IMG/VR virus record: IMGVR_UViG_3300006914_000005 | Coordinates: 1 to 47,350 of that record | Reading direction: 5' to 3' (one strand) | Length of the DNA: 47,350 nt | Source of the DNA: a virus | Part shown: piece by piece, positions 38,076-45,908 of the stretch | Position numbering within the stretch: the stretch's first letter is position 1 | Layout of the letters: each line of letters starts with the position of its first letter | Notes under the pieces: generated by a model | Told to the model about the DNA's origin: nothing | Database searches by the model: none | The model's input: only the letters and a program-made list of their open reading frames with translations | Translations under genes and position numbers: made by a program

Positions 38076-38760
38076 CTAACCCCTCCAATGCAGATACGTC
38101 ACTCGTTTGCGCGATGTACTCCTCGACGCGCTGATAGAGTTCCCGCGACTTCGCGTACCAGCCGCGCCGCTCCATGATCATCGCCGCAGCCACCATGATC
38201 GTAGGATCGTCCCAAAACTCATCGGCTACAAATGCGTCGCCTGACGCCGACAGCACCTCGCGCCGGATGCCGTAACCGTGGAAATAATCGATGTGATCAG
38301 CGTCCGCTGTTGGGTAGAACTGAATGAACTTGCCCTCGCGAGTCCAGAGCGTCGCATAGCCGGTTTCGGTGTCCTTGGAGAGGTACAGCAGGCTATTGCG
38401 TTCCATGTACGTGACCGGCTGTTCGCGAATGCCAGCCCACCGAAGGAGTGAGGAGGATGCGGCTGGCGGCGCTACGGACGATTCTTGCTTCGTTATTTTG
38501 TCGATTGCCAAACAGTCAGCCGGTCGCGCAACCATGTTCTCCCCGGCGACGGTCGGACCAATCGTCCAATCGAAGCGGAGTTCGGGAAAGCGATCGGTCG
38601 CGCCCTTTGGGCCAATCCCCATCCGCACGACTTTGTTTCGCCCGCGTACAATAAAGCGATCGATTATTTCGCCGCTTGCGCCGTAGTATGGGTCCGAAGT
38701 CGGCATGTTGCGACACGCCAACTGAACCTCGGAGCGGAACTCGTCGCGGGTCAGGCTCAT
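38014..38760 (-). CDS. Head-tail adaptor (P22 gp4-like)
   Basis: A 248-residue protein: LTRDEFRSEVQLACRNMPTS at the N-terminus, a beta-rich middle (PVTYMERNSLLYLSKDTETG, then FIQFYPTADADHIDYFHGYG) and C-terminal helices (FWDDPTIMVAAAMIMERRGW, then YAKSRELYQRVEEYIAQ). This resembles adaptor proteins that bind the portal and accept the tail hub. It precedes and overlaps the nozzle-like gene. ATGA-coupled to the gene before it. Confidence 0.68.
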   Translation of the reverse strand: MSLTRDEFRSEVQLACRNMPTSDPYYGASGEIIDRFIVRGRNKVVRMGIGPKGATDRFPELRFDWTIGPTVAGENMVARPADCLAIDKITKQESSVAPPAASSSLLRWAGIREQPVTYMERNSLLYLSKDTETGYATLWTREGKFIQFYPTADADHIDYFHGYGIRREVLSASGDAFVADEFWDDPTIMVAAAMIMERRGWYAKSRELYQRVEEYIAQTSDVSALEGLGGDSVVSIQGAPTRASVYRR

Positions 38761-39137
38761 CCGGGCACCGTGCCGACGATATAAATGTCAGCCGTGGCCG
38801 ACGCACCTTGAGCAACCGTTAGTGACAAAAATAGTGTTGCTTCCGTGCGCTTATCAGTAACGGCAAGAGTCGGATTGAGCACCTTGGCTGCCGACGTGAG
38901 TGCGGAGAACACCTGGGCGGCCGCCACGATGGCCGTACCACCCTTCGCCGCGGCCGTGTAAAGGCCCCCTGCGGCCAGGGTGAGCGACGTCGACGCATTC
39001 GTGGCGATGATCTTGTCAATGACGTACGTCGACGTCCCGGGTGGTAAAGCGATCGCGATCGGCTGATCGGCGGTCGAGTTCATGTTGGCGCCCTTGAGGA
39101 CGCCTAGCATTCTGGAACCGAGCGGGCTGTAAGCCAT
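38757..39137 (-). CDS. Small structural protein
   Basis: A 126-residue Ala/Thr-rich beta protein (MNSTADQPIAIALPPGTSTY, then NASTSLTLAAGGLYTAAAKG). The composition resembles small head-decoration or fibre modules. It lies in a row of five small virion genes between capsid and adaptor genes. No family named. Confidence 0.58.
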   Translation of the reverse strand: MAYSPLGSRMLGVLKGANMNSTADQPIAIALPPGTSTYVIDKIIATNASTSLTLAAGGLYTAAAKGGTAIVAAAQVFSALTSAAKVLNPTLAVTDKRTEATLFLSLTVAQGASATADIYIVGTVPG

Positions 39138-39144
39138 GGCCCGC

Positions 39145-39480
39145 TCAGTACAGCGTCACGAACACACCGTACGTGTTCGGCGCGGAGTTGTTCGGCGTGG
39201 CGATCACGATGAAGCGATCGGGCACGAGGATGTTGATCGGCAAGCCGGGACCGACATCGAAGAACGTCCACCCCTCGCTCGTGATCGTGCCGAGTGGCAC
39301 CACGAGCTGCGGCGTGTCGTCTCCGTCCGCGTAGCTGAGCGTCAACGTCAGGCTGTCGCTCCCGCGGGAGTTCAGGTTCACGGCGAGCTTCGCGGAAGTG
39401 TGCGCGTCCTGCTCCATCACCAAGGAGACCTGCTCCGCGGTGTACTCACCAAAGGGAATGATCGTGAAGTTCTCATTCAT
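39145..39480 (-). CDS. Small structural protein
   Basis: A 111-residue beta protein (AKLAVNLNSRGSDSLTLTLS, then FFDVGPGLPINILVPDRFIV). ATG 39480 overlaps the previous stop (ATGA); a GTG at 39492 would add four residues. It has the look of a jelly-roll or Ig-like appendage domain. Confidence 0.58.
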   Translation of the reverse strand: MNENFTIIPFGEYTAEQVSLVMEQDAHTSAKLAVNLNSRGSDSLTLTLSYADGDDTPQLVVPLGTITSEGWTFFDVGPGLPINILVPDRFIVIATPNNSAPNTYGVFVTLY

Positions 39481-40079
39481 AAAATCACCCACGCTGCAAG
39501 CTGATTGACCGCCTGAAAATCCTTGGCTTCATTTTGCGTCGTTAGCACAAGGCTAGACGCGCCATCGATTGTCTGCCCTCCGGCAGCGTTAATCGTCACG
39601 GTGTTGGCAGTAGAGTCCAGCTTTTTAATTCTGACTAACTGGTTTCCATCATCCGCCGCAGGTAATGTGATAACGACGGCGCCGGCAGTGGCATCAGCTA
39701 TGATCACAAAATCCGTAGTTTGAACGCTGTAAGGAGAGTCTGCCGGGCCGACAAGGGTACAGGCGGGTCGAACGCCAGATTCTACGGCGGGGCCGTTTGT
39801 CCCGTCGAGCATCGCATATCGCGCGTCGCCCTGGCCCTGAGAGATGCCGCCGCTGGCGGGCGTCGAGAACGCTCCCGTGCCATCTAAGAACTTCGTGGCG
39901 TCGGACGGCAACGCAATAGCCGATAGCACGCCGTTCACCAGTTTCGCGATTCCAGACGCCACCGCGCGCTTGATGGTTTTGCCGCCAGTGCCTGAAAACA
40001 CGGCTACTTCTGAATCGACCGCAGACGACGGCCCGACAACATCACCGGAACCGCCGCCAACTGTAGTAATGCCGCCCAT
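39477..40079 (-). CDS. Tail-fibre-like appendage protein
   Basis: A 200-residue protein. The N-terminal GGGSGDVVGPSSAVDSEVAV, then FSGTGGKTIKRA, is a typical repeat start of phage fibres (GDVVGP..S.D..VA.F.GT.GK). The C-terminal half (FVIIADATAGAVVITLPAAD, then VTINAAGGQTIDG) is a beta-helix-type fibre module often found near the tips of fibres. AAGGGATAG precedes the ATG. It may be a short fibre or capsid-bound appendage that contacts the host surface. Confidence 0.66.
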   Translation of the reverse strand: MGGITTVGGGSGDVVGPSSAVDSEVAVFSGTGGKTIKRAVASGIAKLVNGVLSAIALPSDATKFLDGTGAFSTPASGGISQGQGDARYAMLDGTNGPAVESGVRPACTLVGPADSPYSVQTTDFVIIADATAGAVVITLPAADDGNQLVRIKKLDSTANTVTINAAGGQTIDGASSLVLTTQNEAKDFQAVNQLAAWVIL

Positions 40080-40080
40080 G

Positions 40081-40425
40081 CTATCCCTTCGCGTCGTACC
40101 AGCTCACACCCTCGCCGTCGTTGTCGGAGTTGATGTAGGTGCCTGACTTCCGCTGCCACATGTTGCCGATTCCGTTGGTGCCGAGATCGCGCGTCGCCTC
40201 GATGATCGTCGGCGAGAGATATGCGTCGTAGTGCGTCGAATCAACTGCGGAGCCAGTCAGCCCGTCGAAACCGATATAAATCTTTCCAGTTGCGGGAGTC
40301 GAATTGTCCGACTTCGTCGGTTTGTATTGCAGTGTGAGCGCCCCAACCCAGTCCTGCCCCGGTCGATCAGGCGTCGCGATGAGCGGGACCGGCGTCCCGG
40401 CCGTGGTGACGTGCGTGATCGGCAT
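40081..40425 (-). CDS. Small structural protein
   Basis: A 114-residue beta-rich protein (THVTTAGTPVPLIATPDRPG, WVGALTLQYKPTKSDN, KIYIGFDGLTGSAVDSTHYD). GGAG lies within ten bases of the ATG. Composition fits a capsid decoration or neck protein. No family recognised. Confidence 0.58.
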   Translation of the reverse strand: MPITHVTTAGTPVPLIATPDRPGQDWVGALTLQYKPTKSDNSTPATGKIYIGFDGLTGSAVDSTHYDAYLSPTIIEATRDLGTNGIGNMWQRKSGTYINSDNDGEGVSWYDAKG

Positions 40426-40431
40426 TGCGCG

Positions 40432-40599
40432 TTACTCCGGCTTGGCGACGGTGATCGGCGTCGCGCCAGCGTTCAGCGCTTCGTCGAGCGCCGAATGAAG
40501 AGCGGCGCGCCCCGCTTCCGTATCGACGTCGAGCGGCCCGGTGCTCTCCTGCGTTTCGTCGATTTCATACGAGAGCTGATAGAAATTACCGAAGGGCAT
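40432..40599 (-). CDS. Small structural-region protein
   Basis: A 55-residue acidic protein (MPFGNFYQLSYEIDETQEST, then LDVDTEAGRAALHSALDEAL) that starts at ATG 40599, four to five bases after GAGGAGG. It lies six bases before the next gene and fills an otherwise empty gap. The strong ribosome site and tight fit make it credible; function unknown. Confidence 0.62.
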   Translation of the reverse strand: MPFGNFYQLSYEIDETQESTGPLDVDTEAGRAALHSALDEALNAGATPITVAKPE

Positions 40600-40608
40600 G
40601 CATCCTCC

Positions 40609-41232
40609 TCAGACGGTTGTGCTGCGAACATCGAACAGCGACGGCCACACGGTGCCGTTGAACGTGAACGAATAAATGCCTTGCTCCGTATCTGGAATCG
40701 GTATCGGTCCAGGACCGAAATCAGGGCTGCAATAGATGGAAAGCGTGCGCTGCGTTGACGAGTCGAGCGCCGGCACTTCCGCGTCGAGAATTCCTTCGGC
40801 GCCGTACGAGATCACGTCGCTCGCGGTGAATCCGTTGCCAGTCAGCACGACCGTCCGTGGCGTTGTGGAGCCTACGATCAGCACAACCGGATTCGGATCA
40901 ATACTCACGACAAACGAAGGATTAGACGGAATACGCGAAGTTCCCGCATACATGTCGCCATCGTGCTCAGGCGGGCGCAACTCCTTTTCGGTATAGCGCG
41001 CAGCCTCCGACGCAGCAAACGCGACGAGGAGATCGCGATCGATTGAGCTGCCGTTTGGCTCGTAGCAGCAGTTCACGCCGACAAACTGAGACGAGGAGAG
41101 TCCGTCCGTCCCCACCTGTCGCCGCTTCTGATCGATGGGGTACGGGAAGCCGCAGATATCGCAGAAGAACAGCCCGACTTCAATTCGGTGCTCTTTGAAC
41201 TCGGAAGGCGGAATTGCTGGCTGCTTTCCCAT
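40609..41232 (-). CDS. Virion protein with Cys cluster and IPT/Ig-like domain
   Basis: A 207-residue protein. The N-terminal part has FFCDICGFPYPIDQKRRQVG and VNCCYEP, a probable zinc site; the C-terminal half (VVLIVGSTTPRTVVLTGNGF, then TASDVISYGAEG) looks like an IPT/TIG Ig-like domain. It follows the major capsid gene, so a decoration or head-completion role is likely. No ribosome site is obvious. Confidence 0.6.
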   Translation of the reverse strand: MGKQPAIPPSEFKEHRIEVGLFFCDICGFPYPIDQKRRQVGTDGLSSSQFVGVNCCYEPNGSSIDRDLLVAFAASEAARYTEKELRPPEHDGDMYAGTSRIPSNPSFVVSIDPNPVVLIVGSTTPRTVVLTGNGFTASDVISYGAEGILDAEVPALDSSTQRTLSIYCSPDFGPGPIPIPDTEQGIYSFTFNGTVWPSLFDVRSTTV

Positions 41233-41283
41233 TCGACACAGTTGCGCGGCGAGGATCTAAGCCACCCTCGCCGCGCGCGTAAA

Positions 41284-42249
41284 TCAGACGCCGTTGTTCC
41301 GCACGGCACACTTCGCGGATTCGAAGAACGTCGCCACGCGGGAGTAATACTCGGTGAGTTTGGACCCGGTACGCGGGATCACGTCGCGCCGCGGCGTTGG
41401 CTTTTCCTTGATCCAGAAGCACATATCGTTCTGATCGAGGTTGATGAGGCCCCATGTCGTGTCGGTCGGACCCATGTAGCGATTGAGAATCGGAACCCAC
41501 TCAATGTCTTCGTCCCGGTTCGTCAGGGCGTTCACGGTGCCGACGTTGACGGAGTTGGGCTGCATCTTCGACTTCAGAAGCTCCGGAATCACGAACGCCC
41601 AATACGAGCCGTGGTAGATGCCGATCCTTTTGATCGCGCCCTGCTGCCGTCCACGCTCATCGGGAATCGCCTCCAACTGGCCGACTCCGTCCGTGAGCGA
41701 GAGCAGGTTCATCGGCCCCGGAGGCATGATGTTGGACCACGTCACCGGCACGCCCTTGGTCGTGACGTGCGAGGCCGAGAAGAACGGCAGCCCGTCGCGG
41801 CCCGGTCCCTGCCAGAACGTAGACGGCGTGGCCGAAGTGCCCTTTTTGAAGAAGTCCGTGCAGAGCAGCTCCCACGCCCATTCGTGCGAGTCCTGCATGT
41901 CGGAGCCCATCTTGTAGAAGAACTTCACCTTGTCATCGTTGATGCGCCCATTGTTGAACATGTCCGTTTCCAACTCGTGCGGAGTCAGAACGGCGATGGT
42001 CAGCTTCTTCGGCTTGATGACGAGGGTTTTGCCGGGCGCGTACTCGTCGAGATGCGACTGCCCGCCGAGCGGGGTATACGCAGCCGGGCCGAGCTTGACG
42101 CCGGTCACCGAGCGAAAGTCGGCGTTCTCGGTCGAGCACTTGCGAGTGTACTTGGTGTAGGTACGCGGGATATCGGTGCGCTCTTCAACGAACGCCTTGT
42201 CCTGCGTCGCGTAGATGAAGTCTTTGAAAAGGTCGAGCGTCATCGTCAT
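41284..42249 (-). CDS. Major capsid protein (HK97-fold, Mu gpT-like)
   Basis: A 321-residue protein lying between the decoration protein and small structural genes. It has an N-terminal arm (DLFKDFIYATQDKAFVEERT), a helix with HELETDMFNNGRINDDKVKF, the SASHVTTKGVPV segment common in Mu gpT-type heads, and a C-terminal domain (CFWIKEKPTPRRDVIPRTGS, KLTEYYSRV). The size fits an unprocessed HK97-fold shell protein assembled with the scaffold at 44610. Start 42249 or the ATG at 42243; neither has a clear ribosome site, so expression may depend on coupling. Confidence 0.83.
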   Translation of the reverse strand: MTMTLDLFKDFIYATQDKAFVEERTDIPRTYTKYTRKCSTENADFRSVTGVKLGPAAYTPLGGQSHLDEYAPGKTLVIKPKKLTIAVLTPHELETDMFNNGRINDDKVKFFYKMGSDMQDSHEWAWELLCTDFFKKGTSATPSTFWQGPGRDGLPFFSASHVTTKGVPVTWSNIMPPGPMNLLSLTDGVGQLEAIPDERGRQQGAIKRIGIYHGSYWAFVIPELLKSKMQPNSVNVGTVNALTNRDEDIEWVPILNRYMGPTDTTWGLINLDQNDMCFWIKEKPTPRRDVIPRTGSKLTEYYSRVATFFESAKCAVRNNGV

Positions 42250-42252
42250 GAC

Positions 42253-42744
42253 TTAGAAAACCTGCACTTTCGTCGAGTGGAACAGAACGTGTCCCGCCCA
42301 AAGCGTGTCGCCGATGGCAAAGCCGGGAGGCGTCGGACCCTTCTCGAAATCGACGACGCGGCACTGCGCGCCAGCATCGCCAGTCGAGCCGTACCAAAGG
42401 CCGGTCGTTGAGTCTTTCACGATGCCGAGATCGCCAGCGGCGACGCCGAGCATGTTGAGCGCGAGGGCTTCAGAAACCGGGATGACCCACTTGTCGCCTG
42501 GCCGAATCCGGTAGACGAGGATTTTGTTTGTGTCGCTCGCGGCGGCGTCGTGTCCGTCCTCCGCGATCACGCCGTAGATCAGCGCCGGGGCCGTGCCACA
42601 TTCATCGATACGGCCAGCCGAGTTTTTGAGAACTGGCGTACCGGCCTTGCCGACGAACGATGCGACTTCGTCCAGGTACTCAGCGCATTCGTCGTAAATC
42701 GACTGGTCGTAGGCGTACCAGCCGAAGAGTGCTCCTGCTGTCAT
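42253..42744 (-). CDS. Capsid decoration/stabilisation protein
   Basis: A 163-residue protein immediately before the capsid gene, a common place for decoration proteins. It has LKNSAGRIDECGTAPALIYG, VIAEDGHDAA and VYRIRPGDKWVIPVSEALAL, the latter recurring in capsid-cement proteins (xxRxxPGxxW). Beta-rich with two Cys residues. Confidence 0.66.
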   Translation of the reverse strand: MTAGALFGWYAYDQSIYDECAEYLDEVASFVGKAGTPVLKNSAGRIDECGTAPALIYGVIAEDGHDAAASDTNKILVYRIRPGDKWVIPVSEALALNMLGVAAGDLGIVKDSTTGLWYGSTGDAGAQCRVVDFEKGPTPPGFAIGDTLWAGHVLFHSTKVQVF

Positions 42745-42767
42745 TCTTCATGACCCTTCTCCTCGCC

Positions 42768-43088
42768 TCACTGTAGCGCCACGATGGGCGCTAAAAGTGA
42801 CTTCACTTCACAGATCAGTCGATGCTCGGTCGGTGATGCTTCTGTGAGGCTTGAGAGCAAGTCTCGGAGCAGTCCCGCTTCATCTTCCGCGAATTCTACG
42901 TCTCCGTCAACAAAGTTGATCACGGTGGAGTGGCCGTCAGAGGTCACTTCCGCGTCGGCGCGCAGCTTTTCGAGGCATCGCGACGCCGCCTCCACGCGCT
43001 CAATCGGGAACCGGCGCTCGGTTGGAGTGCCACCGACGTAGAAGAGCGAGAGGAGAAATCCCTTGTGCGTTGACGAAGTGATGACCAT
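42768..43088 (-). CDS. Hypothetical protein in the capsid region
   Basis: A 106-residue protein: a beta N-terminal half (SSTHKGFLLSLFYVGGTPTE) and an acidic helical C-terminus (LLRDLLSSLTEASPTEHRLI). GAGGTAAC lies six bases before the ATG. No family; not obviously structural. Confidence 0.55.
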   Translation of the reverse strand: MVITSSTHKGFLLSLFYVGGTPTERRFPIERVEAASRCLEKLRADAEVTSDGHSTVINFVDGDVEFAEDEAGLLRDLLSSLTEASPTEHRLICEVKSLLAPIVALQ

Positions 43089-43096
43089 CAGTTACC

Positions 43097-43993
43097 TCAG
43101 TAGAGCGATGCGATCGGGCCTTGCGCCGTCGTGAACGTCGTCGGCGGCGTGATCGTCGTCAGCGTACCGAATGTCTCGCCGGTCTTCTTCGACGCACCGA
43201 ACGTGCCGAGGATGTGCGAGTTGAAGCGGTAGGTCGTTCCGTTGACCTGAAGCCCCACGTAGTACGTTGCCGGTCCTTTGAGCGTCACCGGCGCCGTCAG
43301 GTTGACCTTCTGATAGGCGTCGGTGCCGGACGCCGTCGTACCAGCCGTCGCGGTGTTCGCGACAACGGCTCCGGTGGAGTCGTAGATCGCGAGGACGAGT
43401 TTGTCCGTTCCGACAGCCGAGCCGTTGAGGACGGCCACGCCGGTAACCGACACGTTCGCCGCAACCCAAACTTCCGCGATGTACGTCTCGGTGATGACGG
43501 GTGTCGTGTCGTTGCCGTCCGTCGTCTGCGTGGCTGGGATACCCCCCGTGTGCATGTTGCGCGGCGAGGTTGAGAAGCCGCCCGCAGCCGCGATACCACC
43601 CGTGGCCGTCAGCGTCGTGCGCACCGTGACAGCACCGGCATCGGTGATGGTGATGTTCGTCGCCGAGTCGGCGTTGTTCCGGAAAAGCAGCGATGTGGCG
43701 CCTGGAATGACCTTCGCCGACGCCGCAGAGAAAATGAGATTCCCCGCCGTCATCGTGAGATCACCCGCAGTGACTGTCGCGCCTCCCGCAGTGATGACGA
43801 GTCCCGCCCTCACGGTCGCAACGCCCGCATTCGTGATGATGAGATTGTCTGCGGAATCGGCGTTGTTGCGCAGCGACAGAGACGTAGACCCCGGAATGAT
43901 CTTTGACGCCGCAGTCGTCAGCGTGAGTTGATCGTAAACCGCGCTGCCGAGGTCATAATTCGACTGACCGCGGATGCCCGAGAATGTGCCCAA
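43097..43993 (-). CDS. Repeat-containing appendage protein
   Basis: A 298-residue Ala/Thr/Gly-rich protein. Residues about 28-63 and 92-125 are two copies of one module (SKIIPGSTSLSLRNNADSAD, then NLIITNAG; AKVIPGATSLLFRNNADSAT), separated by a third run of short beta repeats (VITAGGATVTAGDLTMTAGN). This is the pattern of trimeric beta-helical fibres. The C-terminal 150 residues form a separate domain (TYIAEVWVAANVSVTGVAVL). TTG start with AGGAGG six bases upstream. Its place between scaffold-region and capsid genes suggests a head fibre. Confidence 0.66.
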   Translation of the reverse strand: MGTFSGIRGQSNYDLGSAVYDQLTLTTAASKIIPGSTSLSLRNNADSADNLIITNAGVATVRAGLVITAGGATVTAGDLTMTAGNLIFSAASAKVIPGATSLLFRNNADSATNITITDAGAVTVRTTLTATGGIAAAGGFSTSPRNMHTGGIPATQTTDGNDTTPVITETYIAEVWVAANVSVTGVAVLNGSAVGTDKLVLAIYDSTGAVVANTATAGTTASGTDAYQKVNLTAPVTLKGPATYYVGLQVNGTTYRFNSHILGTFGASKKTGETFGTLTTITPPTTFTTAQGPIASLY

Positions 43994-43994
43994 C

Positions 43995-44597
43995 TTAAAC
44001 CTCCTCCCTCAGCCCGATTTCGATTTCTTCGCCCTCGTCAAAAGACACGTTGTCGAGCGCGAGCTCCATGCCGAGGCCGTCCATCGCGGTCTTGACACCT
44101 TCCGCAGCCTTTTGCTCGACTGACTTCTGAATATCGTCCGAGCGGGCCAGCTTTGCTCGCTCTTTTTCGTTCGCGACTTCGCCGGTACGCCACATGAGAA
44201 CCGTCGCCGGCTTCGTGCGTCCGCCGAGCGTGATGCGCTTGCCCATGTCGGGCTTCCACAACTGCCGATAGCGGTACTGCACGTCGAAATCTTTCGCTTG
44301 CGCCTCGACGAACCCTGCGCCGGTCAGGCGCGACCAATCGCGCAGCGAATACCCTTGATCGTCGTCCGAATCGTTCCACAACGCGAAGTCGATCTCCATC
44401 GCCGGGTTCGCCCGATAACGGAACATGCCTGGGTAGATGGCGAGCACGGACAACTCGTTTGAAACCTCTTCCTTCGGGGTGATGAAGTGATCACCGTGTA
44501 CGCGTTGCACTGCGCCCTTGGGCAGGTTCGCAGGAGCCCTGAAAGCGAAGAGCGGATTTGCTTGAACGGCAGTGAAATCGTTTTCGAGTGCTGGCAT
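43995..44597 (-). CDS. Virion-region hypothetical protein
   Basis: A 200-residue soluble protein: VQRVHGDHFITPKEEVSNEL, a central YRANPAMEIDFALWNDSDDD, then GKRITLGGRTKPATVLMWRT and an acidic end (FDEGEEIEIGLREEV). AGGAGA lies upstream of the ATG. It sits between the scaffold and head fibre. It may be a minor head protein; family unknown. Confidence 0.58.
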   Translation of the reverse strand: MPALENDFTAVQANPLFAFRAPANLPKGAVQRVHGDHFITPKEEVSNELSVLAIYPGMFRYRANPAMEIDFALWNDSDDDQGYSLRDWSRLTGAGFVEAQAKDFDVQYRYRQLWKPDMGKRITLGGRTKPATVLMWRTGEVANEKERAKLARSDDIQKSVEQKAAEGVKTAMDGLGMELALDNVSFDEGEEIEIGLREEV

Positions 44598-44609
44598 GTC
44601 GTTCTCCTA

Positions 44610-45620
44610 TTATGCACTGCGCCGACGCGGAGCGCTCGCTGCGACGCGCTGATACGTGTTTTCCCACACGTCTTTCGGCATCTTGCGTCCAGTGGCATCT
44701 TCGAAGTTTTTGCGCATTCTGTCGAGCGTGTCCTGATCGCGCGACGATAGCGTGCTGAGATTGCTCGGCGCTGGCGGGGCGGCGGCAGCGCCAGTTCCAG
44801 CAGGAGGAACGGGGGCGAGAGGCGTCGTCGGTGCTGGCGCTGCGGGCGGCGCGGCGACGGCGCTCTTGGGCGTCCGGATTGTCGCGAGATCGTCAATCCA
44901 TCGCGACGCTTTGACGTAACTCTGCGGATCGTCGAGCGGGAGTTGGAGTGCGAGCACTGCGGCGCTGATGGCATTTACTTCCGCCTCGCCCTTCCATTCC
45001 GCCTGCTCGCGTTTGAGGAGTCTCCCGGCTTCGGTGTGCGCACGGAAGATTCGCCCATCGCGCGCTTCCGCCTCCAGGCGATTGACAGTTGCGGCGAGCG
45101 GCGCGATTTGCCCGTTGATCTGCGGGAGGACCGCCTCTGCGGCCAGCTCCGCAGTACGACCGAGTGCGAGGGCGGAATCAACGTTGAGGAGCGAATCAAG
45201 TTGCTCCGTCCGAATGCGCTCCTCCAACGTCGGCGTCTTTGGCGTTTCCGTAGCCGTGGCAGTTTGCGGCTGGCGCTCGATCAGAACTTGAAGGAGACTT
45301 TTTAGAACGCGATTTTCGCTCTCGTGATCGTTCTTTACGCGCCCGATTTCGTCGCGTTGTGCAATCGCTTGACGACGATCATCCAGAAGCGCCCGAAGCG
45401 GTTTGCCACGAAATGACGGAGCGATATCGTCAATGTCCGGAAGGGGATCATCAAGCGAATACACGCGCGCAGGAGCGACGGCAGCCGCAGGCTCGGCGGG
45501 CGGCGCGGCGACGACAGGGGCAGCGGGGGTCGCAACCGGAGGCGTCTCAGGCGGCGCCTCTGGAGGGGTGTCAGTATCGTTGGCTTCGTGCAGTTTGGCG
45601 AGTTCGTCGTCAAAGTTCAT
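44610..45620 (-). CDS. Scaffolding protein
   Basis: A 336-residue protein with an acidic N-terminus (MNFDDELAKLHEANDTD), long Pro/Ala-rich disordered stretches, a coiled-coil centre (DRRQAIAQRDEIGRVKNDHE, then ENRVLKSLLQVLIERQ) and a helical, basic C-terminus (FEDATGRKMPKDVWENTYQR, ASAPRRRSA). Scaffolds end in a basic helix that binds the capsid shell. Position between portal and capsid genes supports the call. It would leave the procapsid before or during DNA packaging. Confidence 0.74.
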   Translation of the reverse strand: MNFDDELAKLHEANDTDTPPEAPPETPPVATPAAPVVAAPPAEPAAAVAPARVYSLDDPLPDIDDIAPSFRGKPLRALLDDRRQAIAQRDEIGRVKNDHESENRVLKSLLQVLIERQPQTATATETPKTPTLEERIRTEQLDSLLNVDSALALGRTAELAAEAVLPQINGQIAPLAATVNRLEAEARDGRIFRAHTEAGRLLKREQAEWKGEAEVNAISAAVLALQLPLDDPQSYVKASRWIDDLATIRTPKSAVAAPPAAPAPTTPLAPVPPAGTGAAAAPPAPSNLSTLSSRDQDTLDRMRKNFEDATGRKMPKDVWENTYQRVAASAPRRRSA

Positions 45621-45623
45621 AAC

Positions 45624-45908
45624 CTACTGCTCCTCTTCTGGTTCTGGCGGGTTTTCGATCTCGACGCGCAGAGTGTCGAGAATGCTGAACGCCTTTTCGA
45701 TTCCTTTTATCTCGCCGCGTTTAAAATCGAACTCCTCGCGTGTCTTCTCATTGGACAGGCGGCGCCGGTTGTTGTCCAACTCCAGGTTGAGGCGGTTGAG
45801 GTATTCCAGCAGGAACGGGTTGTCCCGGCACGCCGCCAGGTGGTCCCTGTCCGGGTGGAGCGGCGGGTAAAGATCCTGGGGCTCCTTGGGGAGAAACGTT
45901 CGCGCCAC
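45624..45908 (-). CDS. Small coiled-coil protein overlapping the portal gene
   Basis: A 94-residue protein (FLPKEPQDLYPPLHPDRDHL, then PFLLEYLNRLNLELDNNRRR, then an acidic PPEPEEEQ tail) from GTG 45908, six bases after AAGGAG. Its first 161 bases lie in another frame over the Pro/Gly/Gln-rich C-terminal tail of the portal. Both frames look natural, and the ribosome site is strong. A chaperone-like or core helper role in head assembly is plausible but not shown. Confidence 0.66.
   Translation of the reverse strand: MARTFLPKEPQDLYPPLHPDRDHLAACRDNPFLLEYLNRLNLELDNNRRRLSNEKTREEFDFKRGEIKGIEKAFSILDTLRVEIENPPEPEEEQ

Noticed and set aside
41188-42411. Long rightward frame over the capsid genes (407 codons)
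   Set aside because: Arg/Val/His-rich shadow on the opposite strand of the capsid and decoration genes; no ribosome site.
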